DNA of 64,000 nt from Achromobacter sp. UMC71 (GTDB lineage: Bacteria > Pseudomonadota > Gammaproteobacteria > Burkholderiales > Burkholderiaceae_B). The position numbers and the translations under genes were made by a program. Below the pieces are notes generated by a model. It had not been told where the DNA came from. It did not search any database and worked only from the letters and a program-made list of their open reading frames with translations. Positions 44,490 to 53,089 of the stretch are shown piece after piece. How positions within the stretch are numbered: the first letter of the stretch is position 1; the number at the start of each line of letters is the position of its first letter. The DNA lies in contig NZ_LZZT01000010.1 in NCBI RefSeq assembly GCF_014170305.1, positions 248,001-312,000 of the forward strand, in the 5' to 3' direction.

Positions 44490-45227
44490 TCAGGCCGGCG
44501 CGTAGGCATCCAGGAAGCGGCGCACCAGCTCGCCGGACACGGGCGTGGCCCGTACGTTGGCGGACAGGCCCGGGACGTCGAGGTTCTCGGCGGCATAGCG
44601 CCGGCCGAAGCGTTCGAGGTGGGCGCGCACGAAATCCGGACCGAATTCGGGGTGGAACTGGGTCGAAAAAATATTGCGGCCGATGCGGATCATCTGGTGC
44701 TCGTCCAGGTCGGAGCGCGCCAGCACGGCCGAGCCGGGCGGCGGCTGCAGCACGGTCTGGGCGTGCAGCATCTGGGCAGGGAAGGTGGGCGGCAGGCCAG
44801 CCAGCAGTTTGTCGCCGGCGGCTGCGGGCAGCAGCTCGACGGTCTGGGTGCCGACTTCGCGGCCGGCCGGGTTGTAGCCGACCTTGCCGCCCAGGGCGTG
44901 CGTCAGCAACTGGTGCCCGTAGCAGATGCCGAACATAGGCAGGCCGGCGGCAGCCGCCTCGCGCAGCCAGGCGGCGGTGGCTTCGCTCCAGGGTTCCAGA
45001 TCGGTGACCATGGCGGGCGAGCCGGTGATCAGGGCGGCGCGGTATTGATCGGGCGCGCGGGGATGTTCGCCGGCGTGGACGGCGACGACTTCGAGCGCGT
45101 CGGGGGCCAGGCCCGAGGCTCGGGCGAGCTGTTCGGCATAGCCGCCAAACTGGCTTTTGAGGGTGTCGTCCGGGTCGCCCGTGTGCAGAATCAGGACGGG
45201 GCGGACTGAGGGTATTGCAGCGGTCAT
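44490..45227 (-). CDS. Class I glutamine amidotransferase (GMP synthase-like)
   Basis: A 245-residue stand-alone glutaminase-fold protein. The nucleophile elbow is FGICYGHQLL (Cys about residue 100), and the catalytic His-Glu pair lies in QFHPEFG (about 190-196). The YNPAGREVGTQTV strand is typical of the GuaA-like subgroup that includes gamma-glutamyl hydrolases of polyamine and folate compounds. No synthase partner is adjacent, so the substrate is unknown. It stands alone between the Ada-like gene and divergent nfeD. Confidence 0.82.
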   Translation of the reverse strand: MTAAIPSVRPVLILHTGDPDDTLKSQFGGYAEQLARASGLAPDALEVVAVHAGEHPRAPDQYRAALITGSPAMVTDLEPWSEATAAWLREAAAAGLPMFGICYGHQLLTHALGGKVGYNPAGREVGTQTVELLPAAAGDKLLAGLPPTFPAQMLHAQTVLQPPPGSAVLARSDLDEHQMIRIGRNIFSTQFHPEFGPDFVRAHLERFGRRYAAENLDVPGLSANVRATPVSGELVRRFLDAYAPA

Positions 45228-45393
45228 GGAGGCTTATGCGTTGAAGATGCCGGGCGCCGGGTCGGGCCGGATGGCGAACGCCAACGCACATCATAATCCA
45301 GGCGATTATCCGTGGCGGGGCCGGATGCCCCCGTTGTGTCCCGGAAATACGTACAATCCGCTGGACAACTCATCCTTTCAGGCGAATTCGACT

Positions 45394-45834
45394 ATGTGGA
45401 TATGGCTGGGACTGGCCGCGCTGGCCCTTATCGGGGAACTGGCGACGGGAACGTTCTACTTGCTGCTCGTGGCACTGGGACTGGCCGCGGGCGGTGTCGC
45501 TGCGTGGCTGCTGGCCGGCCTGGAATGGCAGCTGGTGGCTTGCGGCGTGGTGCTGCTGCTGGGCCTGTTGCTCCTGCGCAAGACACGCGTGCTGAAAAAG
45601 CGCGAGGTCAACTCCGCCCGCAACGCCGACGTCAACCTGGATATCGGCCAGACCGTCAAGGTGGAAGCCTGGGCCGAGAACGGCACGGCGCGCGTCTGGT
45701 ACCGCGGCGCGCACTGGCAGGCGGAATTGGCCGCGGGCCAGCCCGCCCACGCCGGCGAACACATCATTACCGAAATGCGCGGCACGAGCCTGGTCCTGAC
45801 GCCCAAGGGCGACACGGCCGGCGCCGCCCGCTAG
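45394..45834 (+). CDS. NfeD-family membrane protein
   Basis: A 146-residue protein with two to three N-terminal hydrophobic helices (LGLAALALIGELATGTFYLL, GVAAWLLAGLEWQLVACG) and a C-terminal OB-fold domain (DIGQTVKVEAWAENGTARVWY). NfeD proteins pair with SPFH proteins and help membrane quality control. The next gene at 45988 is such an SPFH protein. No good ribosome site is seen before the ATG. Confidence 0.88.
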   Translation: MWIWLGLAALALIGELATGTFYLLLVALGLAAGGVAAWLLAGLEWQLVACGVVLLLGLLLLRKTRVLKKREVNSARNADVNLDIGQTVKVEAWAENGTARVWYRGAHWQAELAAGQPAHAGEHIITEMRGTSLVLTPKGDTAGAAR

Positions 45835-45987
45835 CAGGGCCGGCCGCGCGGCAAGCGGGTTTTCTTTCCGCGCCGGCAGGCCCCACGTACGACCCGAGCC
45901 CGCCCCAGGCGGAGCCGGCAGCAGCAGGCGCCCTGGCTACCGCGGGCAGGAGCGCCACCGCATTCACCCCAGAAGAGGCTCTACATC

Positions 45988-46914
45988 ATGATCGATACCT
46001 CCACTATCGTCCTGCTCGTCATCGTCGCGCTGGCGATTCTTATTGTCATCAGGGCGATTGCCATTGTTCCCCAGCAGCATGCCTGGGTGGTGGAACGGCT
46101 GGGCAAGTTCGACCGCGTGCTGTCGCCGGGCGCCGGCTTCGTGATCCCGTTCATCGAACGGGTGTCGTACAAGCACTCGCTCAAGGAAATCCCGCTGGAC
46201 GTGCCCAGCCAGGTCTGCATTACGCGCGACAACACGCAGCTGCAGGTGGACGGGGTGCTGTACTTCCAGGTGACCGATCCGATGCGCGCATCGTACGGTT
46301 CGTCCAATTACATCTCGGCGATCACGCAGCTGGCGCAGACTACGCTGCGCTCGGTGATCGGCAAGATGGAGCTGGACCGCACCTTCGAAGAACGCGATTC
46401 CATCAACAGCAACATCGTGTCCTCGCTGGACGAGGCGGCGCTGAACTGGGGCGTGAAGGTGCTGCGTTATGAAATCAAGGACTTGACGCCGCCCAACGAG
46501 ATCCTGCGTTCGATGCAGGCGCAGATCACCGCCGAACGCGAAAAGCGCGCGCTGATCGCGGCTTCGGAAGGCCGCCGCCAGGAACAGATCAACATCGCCA
46601 CCGGCGAACGCGAAGCCGCCATCGCCCGCTCGGAAGGCGAGAAGCAGGCGCAGATCAACCAGGCGCAGGGTGAAGCCGCTGCCGTGCTGGCCATCGCGGA
46701 AGCCACCGCCAAGGCCATTACGCAAGTGGCCGACGCCGTGCGTCAGCCGGGCGGCATGGAAGCGGTCAACCTGAAGGTGGCCGAGCGTTACGTCGAAGCC
46801 TTCGGCAACGTGGCCAAGGAAGGCAATACGCTGATCCTGCCGGCCAACCTGGCGGATGTGGGCGGCATGATCGCGTCCGCCATGACCATTGTGAAATCCA
46901 CCCGCAACACCTGA
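45988..46914 (+). CDS. SPFH/stomatin-like protein (QmcA type)
   Basis: A 308-residue band-7 protein with one N-terminal membrane anchor (IVLLVIVALAILIVIRAI). The SPFH domain follows (AWVVERLGKFDRVLSPGAGF, CITRDNTQLQVDGVLYFQV), then a long Ala/Glu/Gln-rich helical coiled coil (about 185-265). QmcA-like proteins scaffold large cage assemblies that hold FtsH-type proteases. The gene forms the classical pair with upstream nfeD across a 153-base gap. Confidence 0.9.
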   Translation: MIDTSTIVLLVIVALAILIVIRAIAIVPQQHAWVVERLGKFDRVLSPGAGFVIPFIERVSYKHSLKEIPLDVPSQVCITRDNTQLQVDGVLYFQVTDPMRASYGSSNYISAITQLAQTTLRSVIGKMELDRTFEERDSINSNIVSSLDEAALNWGVKVLRYEIKDLTPPNEILRSMQAQITAEREKRALIAASEGRRQEQINIATGEREAAIARSEGEKQAQINQAQGEAAAVLAIAEATAKAITQVADAVRQPGGMEAVNLKVAERYVEAFGNVAKEGNTLILPANLADVGGMIASAMTIVKSTRNT

Positions 46915-46940
46915 ACCGCGCGCCGTCAGGCGCACCGCCC

Positions 46941-48143
46941 ATGATCGCTCCCGTTCATTTGCTGTTGATAGCAGTGCTGGCGGGGGTGCTGTCGCTTTGC
47001 GTGCTGGGGTCCCTGGCGCGCAGCGGCATGGCCGGGATCAGCGAAACCATACGCGCCAACCTGCTTACGCTGTTGGCGTTTTTTTTATTCGGCTTGCAGG
47101 TCACCGAGGCGCCGCGCTGGTTGTCGATCCTGCTGCCCAATGTGCTGATCGGCCTGGCGCTGTGCGCCTATTACACGGGCATCCGGCGGCTGATGGGCCA
47201 GCGGGTGCCGCGGCATCTGATGATGGTGGCCTGCGTCGCGGCCTGGCTGGTGGTGGCGGGGTACACGTATATCGACAGCCAGGTGGCGCCGCGTATCGTG
47301 GCCATGTCGACGCTGCAGATGGGCTTCATGTTCGCCGTCGCCATGGGGGTGCGGCGCGGCATGCCGCAGAACCGGTCGCGCTACAGCTACTACTTCGTCT
47401 GGTCGGTGGCGATGATCTCGGGCGTGACTTGCGGGTTGCGGGCGGTGGTGTTCGCGTCTGGGGTGGCCTTGGCCGAAACGCTGCTGGAGCCCACCGCCTG
47501 GAACATCCTGTTCATGACGCTGGGCGTGCTGGCCATGCCGTGCCTGACCCTGGGCGCCATCATGATCATCCACGACCGCATGCTGGCCGATCGCGAGCAG
47601 GAGGCCAGCACCGACTTCCTGACCGGGCTGATGTCGCGCAAGGCCTGGTGGCTGCAGGCCGAGCGTTACTGCGCCCAGGCGCTGCGCACGCGCCGTCCGC
47701 TGGCGCTGATGGTGCTGGACATCGACCATTTCAAGCGCATCAACGACACTCATGGCCATGCCGCCGGCGACGCGGTGCTGCGTCATTTCGGGCTGCTGGC
47801 CACGGCCACGCTGCGCACGGGCGATCACGTGGGCCGGGTAGGGGGCGAGGAATTCAGCGTGCTGTTCGCGGACATGCGCAGCGATGCCGTGATGGAGGCG
47901 GCGGACCGGCTGCTGGATTCCGTGCGGCGCACGCCCTGCGCGCATGGCGGCAGCACGATTTCGTATACGTTCAGCGCGGGGGTGGTGGATTGGTTGCCTG
48001 GCGAGAACCTGCAGGCCTGTTTCGAACGCGCCGACCGGATGCTGTATGCGGCCAAGCAGGCCGGGCGCAACCGGGTCGTGGGGCCGGGCGTGACATTGGT
48101 CGAGGGGCGGGCCGAGCCGGCGCCCTTGCCGGCGGCCGCCTAG
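46941..48143 (+). CDS. Membrane-anchored diguanylate cyclase (GGDEF)
   Basis: A 400-residue protein. The N-terminal 200 residues form about six hydrophobic segments of a sensor type I do not recognise. A GGDEF domain follows, with DFLTGLMSRKAWW, LDIDHFKRINDTHGHAAGD and the active site GRVGGEEFSVLF (GGEEF, functional variant). RTGD lies five residues before GGEEF and matches the RxxD inhibitory I-site, so product feedback is expected. It makes cyclic di-GMP, which could act on the YcgR encoded at the start of this window. Confidence 0.92.
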   Translation: MIAPVHLLLIAVLAGVLSLCVLGSLARSGMAGISETIRANLLTLLAFFLFGLQVTEAPRWLSILLPNVLIGLALCAYYTGIRRLMGQRVPRHLMMVACVAAWLVVAGYTYIDSQVAPRIVAMSTLQMGFMFAVAMGVRRGMPQNRSRYSYYFVWSVAMISGVTCGLRAVVFASGVALAETLLEPTAWNILFMTLGVLAMPCLTLGAIMIIHDRMLADREQEASTDFLTGLMSRKAWWLQAERYCAQALRTRRPLALMVLDIDHFKRINDTHGHAAGDAVLRHFGLLATATLRTGDHVGRVGGEEFSVLFADMRSDAVMEAADRLLDSVRRTPCAHGGSTISYTFSAGVVDWLPGENLQACFERADRMLYAAKQAGRNRVVGPGVTLVEGRAEPAPLPAAA

Positions 48144-48155
48144 ATTGGCACCGCG

Positions 48156-48623
48156 TCAGTCGTCTTTGCGCGGCGCGCGGGTGTCGTGCTTCATGATGCG
48201 TTCTTTCTCGCGCTGCCAGTCTTTTTCGCGCGCGGTGTCGCGCTTATCGAACAGCTTCTTGCCCCGGCCCAGCGCGAAATCGAGCTTGATGCGGCCATTC
48301 TTGTAGTGCAGGTTCAGCGGCACCAGGGTGTAGCCGCGCTGTTCGACCTTGCCGATCAGCTTGCTGATTTCCTCGGCCTTGAGCAGCAGCTTGCGCGTGC
48401 GCATGGCGTCGGGATGGATATGGGTGGACGCCGTGGGCAGGGGGCTGACGTGCATGCCGAGCAGGTACAGCTCGCCGTCGCGCACGATGACGTAGCTTTC
48501 CTTCAGTTGCACGCGGCCGTCGCGGATCGACTTGACTTCCCAGCCTTGCAGCACCAGGCCCGCCTCGTAGCGGTCTTCGATGAAATAATCGTGCGTGGCC
48601 TTGCGGTTATCGATAATGCTCAT
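48156..48623 (-). CDS. smpB: SsrA-binding protein SmpB
   Basis: SmpB carries tmRNA into stalled ribosomes for trans-translation. The 155-residue protein has [20 protein letters not shown], the beta-barrel segments [19 protein letters not shown] and [18 protein letters not shown], and the C-terminal tail [18 protein letters not shown] that occupies the empty A site. Its start codon lies inside the last copy of an upstream tandem repeat and overlaps the stop of a five-codon mini-ORF. It is divergent from ratA, the usual neighbour. Confidence 0.97.
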   Translation of the reverse strand: MSIIDNRKATHDYFIEDRYEAGLVLQGWEVKSIRDGRVQLKESYVIVRDGELYLLGMHVSPLPTASTHIHPDAMRTRKLLLKAEEISKLIGKVEQRGYTLVPLNLHYKNGRIKLDFALGRGKKLFDKRDTAREKDWQREKERIMKHDTRAPRKDD

Positions 48624-48709
48624 CTTGTTTTGCCCATCTTATCTTGCACACATCTTATTTTGCACACATCTTATTTTGCACTCATCTTGTGGCCCATCTT
48701 GTTTTGGCG
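48620..48709 (-). repeat. Tandem repeat with serial mini-ORFs in the smpB leader
   Basis: On the plus strand CATCTT recurs at 48621, 48635, 48651, 48667, 48683 and 48695, spaced 14, 16, 16, 16 and 12 bases, in units like CATCTTATTTTGCACA. Read on the minus strand toward smpB, each unit gives an ATG and a quick stop. The mini-ORFs are ATG-AGT-GCA-AAA-TAA (48685-48671), ATG-TGT-GCA-AAA-TAA (48669-48655), ATG-TGT-GCA-AGA-TAA (48653-48639) and a five-codon ORF (48637-48620) whose TGA overlaps the smpB ATG. Confidence 0.8.
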
Positions 48710-48795
48710 ATCTTGCAGCCACTCTCTGCCGCCGTTTTGGCCTGGATGGCGTGGTACCGGTAAAATCCTCTCATTCTAGCCATTTGCGATAGTCG

Positions 48796-49230
48796 ATGCA
48801 CAAAGTACAGCGATCCGTCCTGGTGCCTTACAGCGCCGCCCAGATGTTCGACCTGGTGGCCGACGTGGAAAAGTACCCCGAGTTCATGCCGTGGTGTGGC
48901 GGCGCCGAGGTGCAGACCCGCGACGAGCACGGCATGCAGGCCTCCATCCTGATCAGCTTCGCGGGGATGAAGCAGCGCTTCACCACGCGCAACAAGCACG
49001 TCTATCCGGACCGCATCGATCTGGAGCTGGTCGACGGCCCGTTCTCCAGCCTGGTGGGGCACTGGGAATTCCAGCCGCTGGCCGACGACGCGTGCAAGGT
49101 GCTGTTCACCATGGAATACGCCTTTTCCAACCGCGCGCTTGAAATGGTGGTGGGGCCAGTGTTCAACCGTATCGCTACCAGCTTCATCGATTCCTTCACC
49201 AAGCGGGCGCAGGCCAAATATGGCGAATGA
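48796..49230 (+). CDS. ratA: RatA/Coq10-type START-domain protein
   Basis: The 144-residue START-fold protein has VLVPYSAAQMFDLVADVEKY, FMPWCGGAEV and the C-terminal helix VFNRIATSFIDSFTKRAQ. In E. coli RatA is described as a ribosome-association toxin that blocks 70S formation, whereas the homologous Coq10 binds ubiquinone; which role applies here is open. It overlaps rnfH by 11 bases and is divergent from smpB. Confidence 0.88.
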   Translation: MHKVQRSVLVPYSAAQMFDLVADVEKYPEFMPWCGGAEVQTRDEHGMQASILISFAGMKQRFTTRNKHVYPDRIDLELVDGPFSSLVGHWEFQPLADDACKVLFTMEYAFSNRALEMVVGPVFNRIATSFIDSFTKRAQAKYGE

Positions 49231-49567
49231 GCCGTCCGCGGACGGCCTGATCGGCGTCTGCGTCTGTTACGCGTTGCCGGCCCAGGTGTGGCTGCGCGAC
49301 GTGCGCCTGCCGGCCGGGGCGACCGTGGCCGATGCGCTGGAGGCCAGCGGTTTCGCGCAGGCATTTCCGGTCGTGCCGGCCTGGGAGCGGGGCGTGGGCG
49401 TGTTCGGCCGCGCGGCCGAACCGCAGACGCCGCTGGCCGATGGCGACCGCGTCGAGATCTACCGCGGCCTGTCCTTCGACCCCAAGGAATCGCGCCGCCG
49501 CCGCGCCGAGCACCGCCGCGCCAAGACCGCCCGCAATGGGCGGGTGCGGCCGGCCGGGCTGCTGTAG
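49220..49567 (+). CDS. rnfH: RnfH family ubiquitin-like protein
   Basis: A 115-residue beta-grasp protein of the RnfH/PF03658 family: IGVCVCYALPAQVWLRDVRLP, GATVADALEASGF, GVGVFGRAAEPQTPLADGDRVEIYRGLSFDPKESRRRRAE in pieces. It ends with a basic tail. Its ATG lies inside ratA, the conserved toxin-antitoxin-like pairing ratAB of E. coli, though an antitoxin role is not established. Confidence 0.88.
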   Translation: MANEPSADGLIGVCVCYALPAQVWLRDVRLPAGATVADALEASGFAQAFPVVPAWERGVGVFGRAAEPQTPLADGDRVEIYRGLSFDPKESRRRRAEHRRAKTARNGRVRPAGLL

Positions 49568-49658
49568 GGACGCATGCGTCTCCGCGGGCGGGCCGCCCCC
49601 CGCGCGCCACATTGTCATCAATAGGACAAATTCCGCTGGCGCTTCCGGCGTAACATTA

Positions 49659-49688
49659 ACGTCACCGCACTTACGTTTACGTCAACGT
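49659..49688. promoter_or_regulatory. Cluster of ACGT cores upstream of the valine-degradation operon
   Basis: Four ACGT cores lie at 49659, 49673, 49679 and 49685, the last three exactly six bases apart (TTACGTTTACGTCAACGTCA). The block is 81-110 bases before the acyl-CoA dehydrogenase start. It resembles the ACGT-containing dyads reported for MerR-type LiuR regulators of branched-chain amino-acid degradation. That link is inference from memory and gene content. Confidence 0.45.
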
Positions 49689-49768
49689 CATGTCAAAATC
49701 GGCAGGCTGGCGTTCACGAGACGGCAGCAACGCCAACAGACAATACCCATAACATCAGGAGACAGGCT

Positions 49769-50923
49769 GTGGACTTGGAACTGACCGACGAGCAGCGCGC
49801 GTTCGCGCAGGCCGCGCGCGACTTTGCGCAAGGCGAACTGGCGCCCCATGCGGCGCACTGGGACGCCGAGGGCATTTTCCCCAAAGAGGCGTTTGCCCGG
49901 GCCGGCGAGATGGGCTTTTGCGCCATCTACGCCAGCGAGGACATCGGCGGCCTGGGGCTGCCGCGCCTGGACGCTACGCTGGTGTTCGAGGAAATGGCGG
50001 CGGTGGACCCGTCGACCACGGCGTTCCTGACGATCCACAACATGGCGACCTGGATGGTGGGCAAGTGGGGCCAGCCGGCCCTGCGCGAGGCCTGGGGCCC
50101 GTTGCTGGCCAGCGGCCAGAAGCTGGCGTCGTACTGCCTGACCGAGCCGGGCGCGGGTTCCGACGCCGCGTCGCTGTCCACCCGAGCGCAGCGCGACGGC
50201 GACCACTACGTGGTCAATGGCGCCAAGGCCTTCATTTCGGGCGGCGGCGACACCGATCTGCTGGTGGTGATGGCCCGCACCGGCGGCGAGGGCGCCGGCG
50301 GCATCAGCGCCTTTGCCATCCCTGGCGACAGCGCCGGCATCAGCTACGGCCGCAAGGAAGAAAAAATGGGCTGGAACAGCCAGTCCACCCGGCCCATCGT
50401 GTTCGAGAACGTGCGCGTACCGGCGGGCAACCTGCTGGGTGCAGAGGGCGAAGGCTTCAAGATTGCCATGAAGGGCCTGGACGGGGGCCGCATCAACATC
50501 GGCACCTGCTCGGTGGGCGCGGCCCAGGGCGCGCTGGACGCTGCGCGCCGCTACATGGACGAGCGGCGCCAGTTCAACCGCCGCCTGGCCGAGTTCCAGG
50601 CGCTGCAGTTCAAGCTGGCGGACATGGCCACCCACCTGGTGGCATCGCGCCAGATGGTGCGCCTGGCGGCCTGCAAGCTGGACGCGGGAGCGCCCGACGC
50701 GGCGACCTACTGCGCGATGGCCAAGCGCTTCGCGACCGACATGGGGTTCCAGATCTGCCTGGATGCGCAACAGATCCACGGCGGCTACGGATACCTGCGG
50801 GACTATCCCTTGGAGCGTCTGGTGCGCGATACTCGCGTACATCAGATTCTGGAAGGGACCAACGAGATCATGCGTGTGATCATCGCCCGCCAATTGTTGG
50901 AAAAAGGAGCCGACATAAGATGA
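49769..50923 (+). CDS. Acyl-CoA dehydrogenase, probably isobutyryl/short branched-chain
   Basis: A 384-residue FAD enzyme with the full family signature: FTDEQ-type N-terminus (LTDEQRAFAQAARDFA), CLTEPGAGSDAASL, NGAKAFISGGG, and a C-terminal end with HGGYGYLRDYPLERLVRD and LEGTNEIMR containing the usual catalytic Glu. Start is GTG at 49769 with AGGAGA 12 bases earlier. It overlaps by four bases a 3-hydroxyisobutyryl-CoA hydrolase-like gene and is followed by mmsB, so isobutyryl-CoA from valine is the likely substrate. Confidence 0.9.
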   Translation: MDLELTDEQRAFAQAARDFAQGELAPHAAHWDAEGIFPKEAFARAGEMGFCAIYASEDIGGLGLPRLDATLVFEEMAAVDPSTTAFLTIHNMATWMVGKWGQPALREAWGPLLASGQKLASYCLTEPGAGSDAASLSTRAQRDGDHYVVNGAKAFISGGGDTDLLVVMARTGGEGAGGISAFAIPGDSAGISYGRKEEKMGWNSQSTRPIVFENVRVPAGNLLGAEGEGFKIAMKGLDGGRINIGTCSVGAAQGALDAARRYMDERRQFNRRLAEFQALQFKLADMATHLVASRQMVRLAACKLDAGAPDAATYCAMAKRFATDMGFQICLDAQQIHGGYGYLRDYPLERLVRDTRVHQILEGTNEIMRVIIARQLLEKGADIR

Positions 50924-52095
50924 CTGCACCGGTGCTGTTCGAAGAAAGAACCGCTGCCAATGGGATGCGCTTCGGGATTGCGACGCTGAATTCGCCGCAA
51001 ACCCTGAACGGCCTGTCGCTGGAGATGGTGGACCTGCTGGCCGAGCGCCTGGATGCCTGGGCGCGCGATCCGGGCGTGGCGCTGGTGGTGCTGCAGGGGG
51101 CGGGCGAAAAGGCCTTCTGCGCCGGCGGCGATCTGCACGGCCTGTACCGCAGCATGACCGAAAACGCGGGCAAGGGCCCCTGGGGCAACGCCTATGCGCG
51201 CCGCTTCTTCGAGCACGAGTACCGGCTCGACTACCGCATCCACAGCTACCCCAAGCCGGTGCTGTGCTGGGGCCACGGCATTGTCATGGGCGGCGGCATT
51301 GGCCTGATGATGGGCGCCAGCCACCGCGTGGTCAGCGAGACCTCGCGGCTGGCGATGCCGGAAGTCTCCATCGGCCTGTTCCCCGATGTGGGCGGTAGCT
51401 GGCTGCTCAACCGCATGCCGGGCCGCACGGGCGTGTTCCTGGCCCTGACCGGCGCACAGCTCAATACCGCCGACGCGATCTTCGCTGGACTGGCGGATTT
51501 CCGTCTGAACCACGAAGACTGGCCCAAGTTGCTGGCGTCGCTGGAAGAACAACCTTGGGGCGGCCAGGCCACGGGCGGCGCCGAAGACGCGATTCCGCCG
51601 CGCTCGATCAACGAAGGCCTGCTGCGCCGCGCCCTGACGGCGCTGGAGCCGCAGGCGCCGCTGGAAGGCGGCAACCTGCGCCACCATTCGTTTCTGATCA
51701 ACAGCCTGTGCAGCGGCAACCGGCTGGACGAGATCTACGAAGAAGTGGCCACCCTGAAAGACCACGCCGACCCCTGGCTGGCGCGCGCGGCGGCCACCAT
51801 GTTGGCAGGCTCGCCGGGTTCGATCCGGCTGTCGTTCGCGTTGCAGCAGCGCATGCGGCTGCGCTCGCTGGACGATGTCTTCCGCGCCGAATACGTGGCG
51901 GCGCTGCACTGCACGGCGCACGGCGATTTCGCCGAAGGCATCCGGGCGTTGCTGATCGACAAAGACAAGAAACCGCGCTGGAATCCGGCGTCGCTGGACA
52001 TGGCCAGCGAGGCCTGGGTGCAGAAGTTCTTCGATGAGCCCTGGCCCGAAGGCCAGCCGCATCCGCTGGACGACCTGGGCAAGGAAGGCCGCTGA
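50920..52095 (+). CDS. 3-Hydroxyisobutyryl-CoA hydrolase (enoyl-CoA hydratase superfamily)
   Basis: A 391-residue crotonase-fold protein, longer than enoyl-CoA hydratases (about 260) and of the length of HIBCH-type hydrolases. It has KAFCAGGDLHGLY (oxyanion region, about 60-72), GHGIVMGGGIGLMMGASH and MPEVSIGLFPDVGGSWLL with the family's acidic residues. The C-terminal cap domain has LRLSFALQ-type helices. It probably releases 3-hydroxyisobutyrate from its CoA ester, feeding mmsB downstream. ATG overlaps the dehydrogenase stop. Confidence 0.88.
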   Translation: MTAPVLFEERTAANGMRFGIATLNSPQTLNGLSLEMVDLLAERLDAWARDPGVALVVLQGAGEKAFCAGGDLHGLYRSMTENAGKGPWGNAYARRFFEHEYRLDYRIHSYPKPVLCWGHGIVMGGGIGLMMGASHRVVSETSRLAMPEVSIGLFPDVGGSWLLNRMPGRTGVFLALTGAQLNTADAIFAGLADFRLNHEDWPKLLASLEEQPWGGQATGGAEDAIPPRSINEGLLRRALTALEPQAPLEGGNLRHHSFLINSLCSGNRLDEIYEEVATLKDHADPWLARAAATMLAGSPGSIRLSFALQQRMRLRSLDDVFRAEYVAALHCTAHGDFAEGIRALLIDKDKKPRWNPASLDMASEAWVQKFFDEPWPEGQPHPLDDLGKEGR

Positions 52096-52101
52096 CATCC
52101 T

Positions 52102-52134
52102 CCCGCCCCGCCGGCCCCGAGCTGGCGGGGCGGG
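52102..52134 (+). terminator. Strong GC hairpin between hydrolase gene and mmsB
   Basis: CCCGCCCCGCC (52102-52112) and GGCGGGGCGGG (52124-52134) form a perfect 11-bp stem with an 11-base loop. The tail is TTCGCATTA, so without a U-tract it may be a partial attenuator or mRNA-stabilising hairpin inside the operon. Confidence 0.55.
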
Positions 52135-52197
52135 TTCGCATTACGCAGCACACGATGATTTCATACCTACAGCAATAGCAACAGGAGACAGGACATC

Positions 52198-53088
52198 ATG
52201 AGCAGTATCGCGTTTATCGGTTTGGGCAACATGGGCTCGCCCATGGCGTTGAACCTGGTCAAGGCCGGACACAGCCTGACCGTGTTCGATCTGGTGCCGG
52301 CGGCGGTCAAGGTCTTGACCGATGCGGGCGCCAAGTCGGCCGCGTCGGCGGCGCAAGCCGTCCAGGGCGCCGAGGTGGTGATTTCGATGCTGCCGGCCAG
52401 CAAGCACGTCGAAGGCCTGTACCTGGGTGAAGACCTGCTGGGCAAGATCCCGTCGGCGGCGGTGGTCATCGAATGCAGCACGATCGCGCCGGATTCGGCT
52501 CGCAAGGTGGCCCAGGCGGCCGAGGTGCGCGGCATCGCCATGATCGATGCACCGGTGTCCGGCGGCACCGGCGGCGCGGCGGCGGGCACGTTGACCTTCA
52601 TCGTGGGCGGCCAGGTCGCCGCGCTGGAGCGCGCCCGCCCGGTGCTGGAAAAAATGGGCAAGAACATCTTCCACGCGGGTCCGGCGGGCGCCGGCCAGGT
52701 GGCCAAGATCTGCAACAACATGCTGTTGGGCATCCTGATGGCCGGCACGTCCGAGGCGCTGGCGCTGGGCGTGGCCAACGGGCTGGACCCGAAGGTGCTG
52801 TCGGACATCATCGCCAAGAGCTCGGGCCGCAACTGGGCCACCGAACTGTACAACCCCTGGCCCGGCGTGATGGAGCACGCCCCGGCGTCCAAGGGCTATG
52901 CCGGCGGCTTCGGCGTGGACCTGATGCTCAAGGACCTGGGCTTGGCCGCCGAAGCGGCGCTGGCCGCGCGCGCCTCGATTCCGCTGGGCGAGCTGGCGCG
53001 CAATCTGTATTCGCTGCACAGCGCGGGCGGCTCGGGCAAGCTGGACTTCTCCAGCATCGTCAACCTGGTCAAGCGCGAACAGGACTGA
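52198..53088 (+). CDS. mmsB: 3-Hydroxyisobutyrate dehydrogenase
   Basis: MmsB oxidises 3-hydroxyisobutyrate to methylmalonate semialdehyde with NAD+ in valine degradation. The 296-residue enzyme has the Rossmann motif IAFIGLGNMGSPMALNLVKAGH, DAPVSGGTGGAAAGTL, and the catalytic Lys region GAGQVAKICNNMLLG (about residues 161-175). The late GGFGVDLMLKDLGLA segment is also typical. AGGAGACAGGACATC precedes the ATG. Context with the two upstream genes supports the valine substrate over other beta-hydroxyacids. Confidence 0.93.
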   Translation: MSSIAFIGLGNMGSPMALNLVKAGHSLTVFDLVPAAVKVLTDAGAKSAASAAQAVQGAEVVISMLPASKHVEGLYLGEDLLGKIPSAAVVIECSTIAPDSARKVAQAAEVRGIAMIDAPVSGGTGGAAAGTLTFIVGGQVAALERARPVLEKMGKNIFHAGPAGAGQVAKICNNMLLGILMAGTSEALALGVANGLDPKVLSDIIAKSSGRNWATELYNPWPGVMEHAPASKGYAGGFGVDLMLKDLGLAAEAALAARASIPLGELARNLYSLHSAGGSGKLDFSSIVNLVKREQD

Positions 53089-53089
53089 C

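Noticed and set aside
48621-48709. CRISPR-like array in the smpB leader
   Set aside because: Units are 12-16 bases with no spacers, and no cas genes are present. It is a simple tandem repeat.
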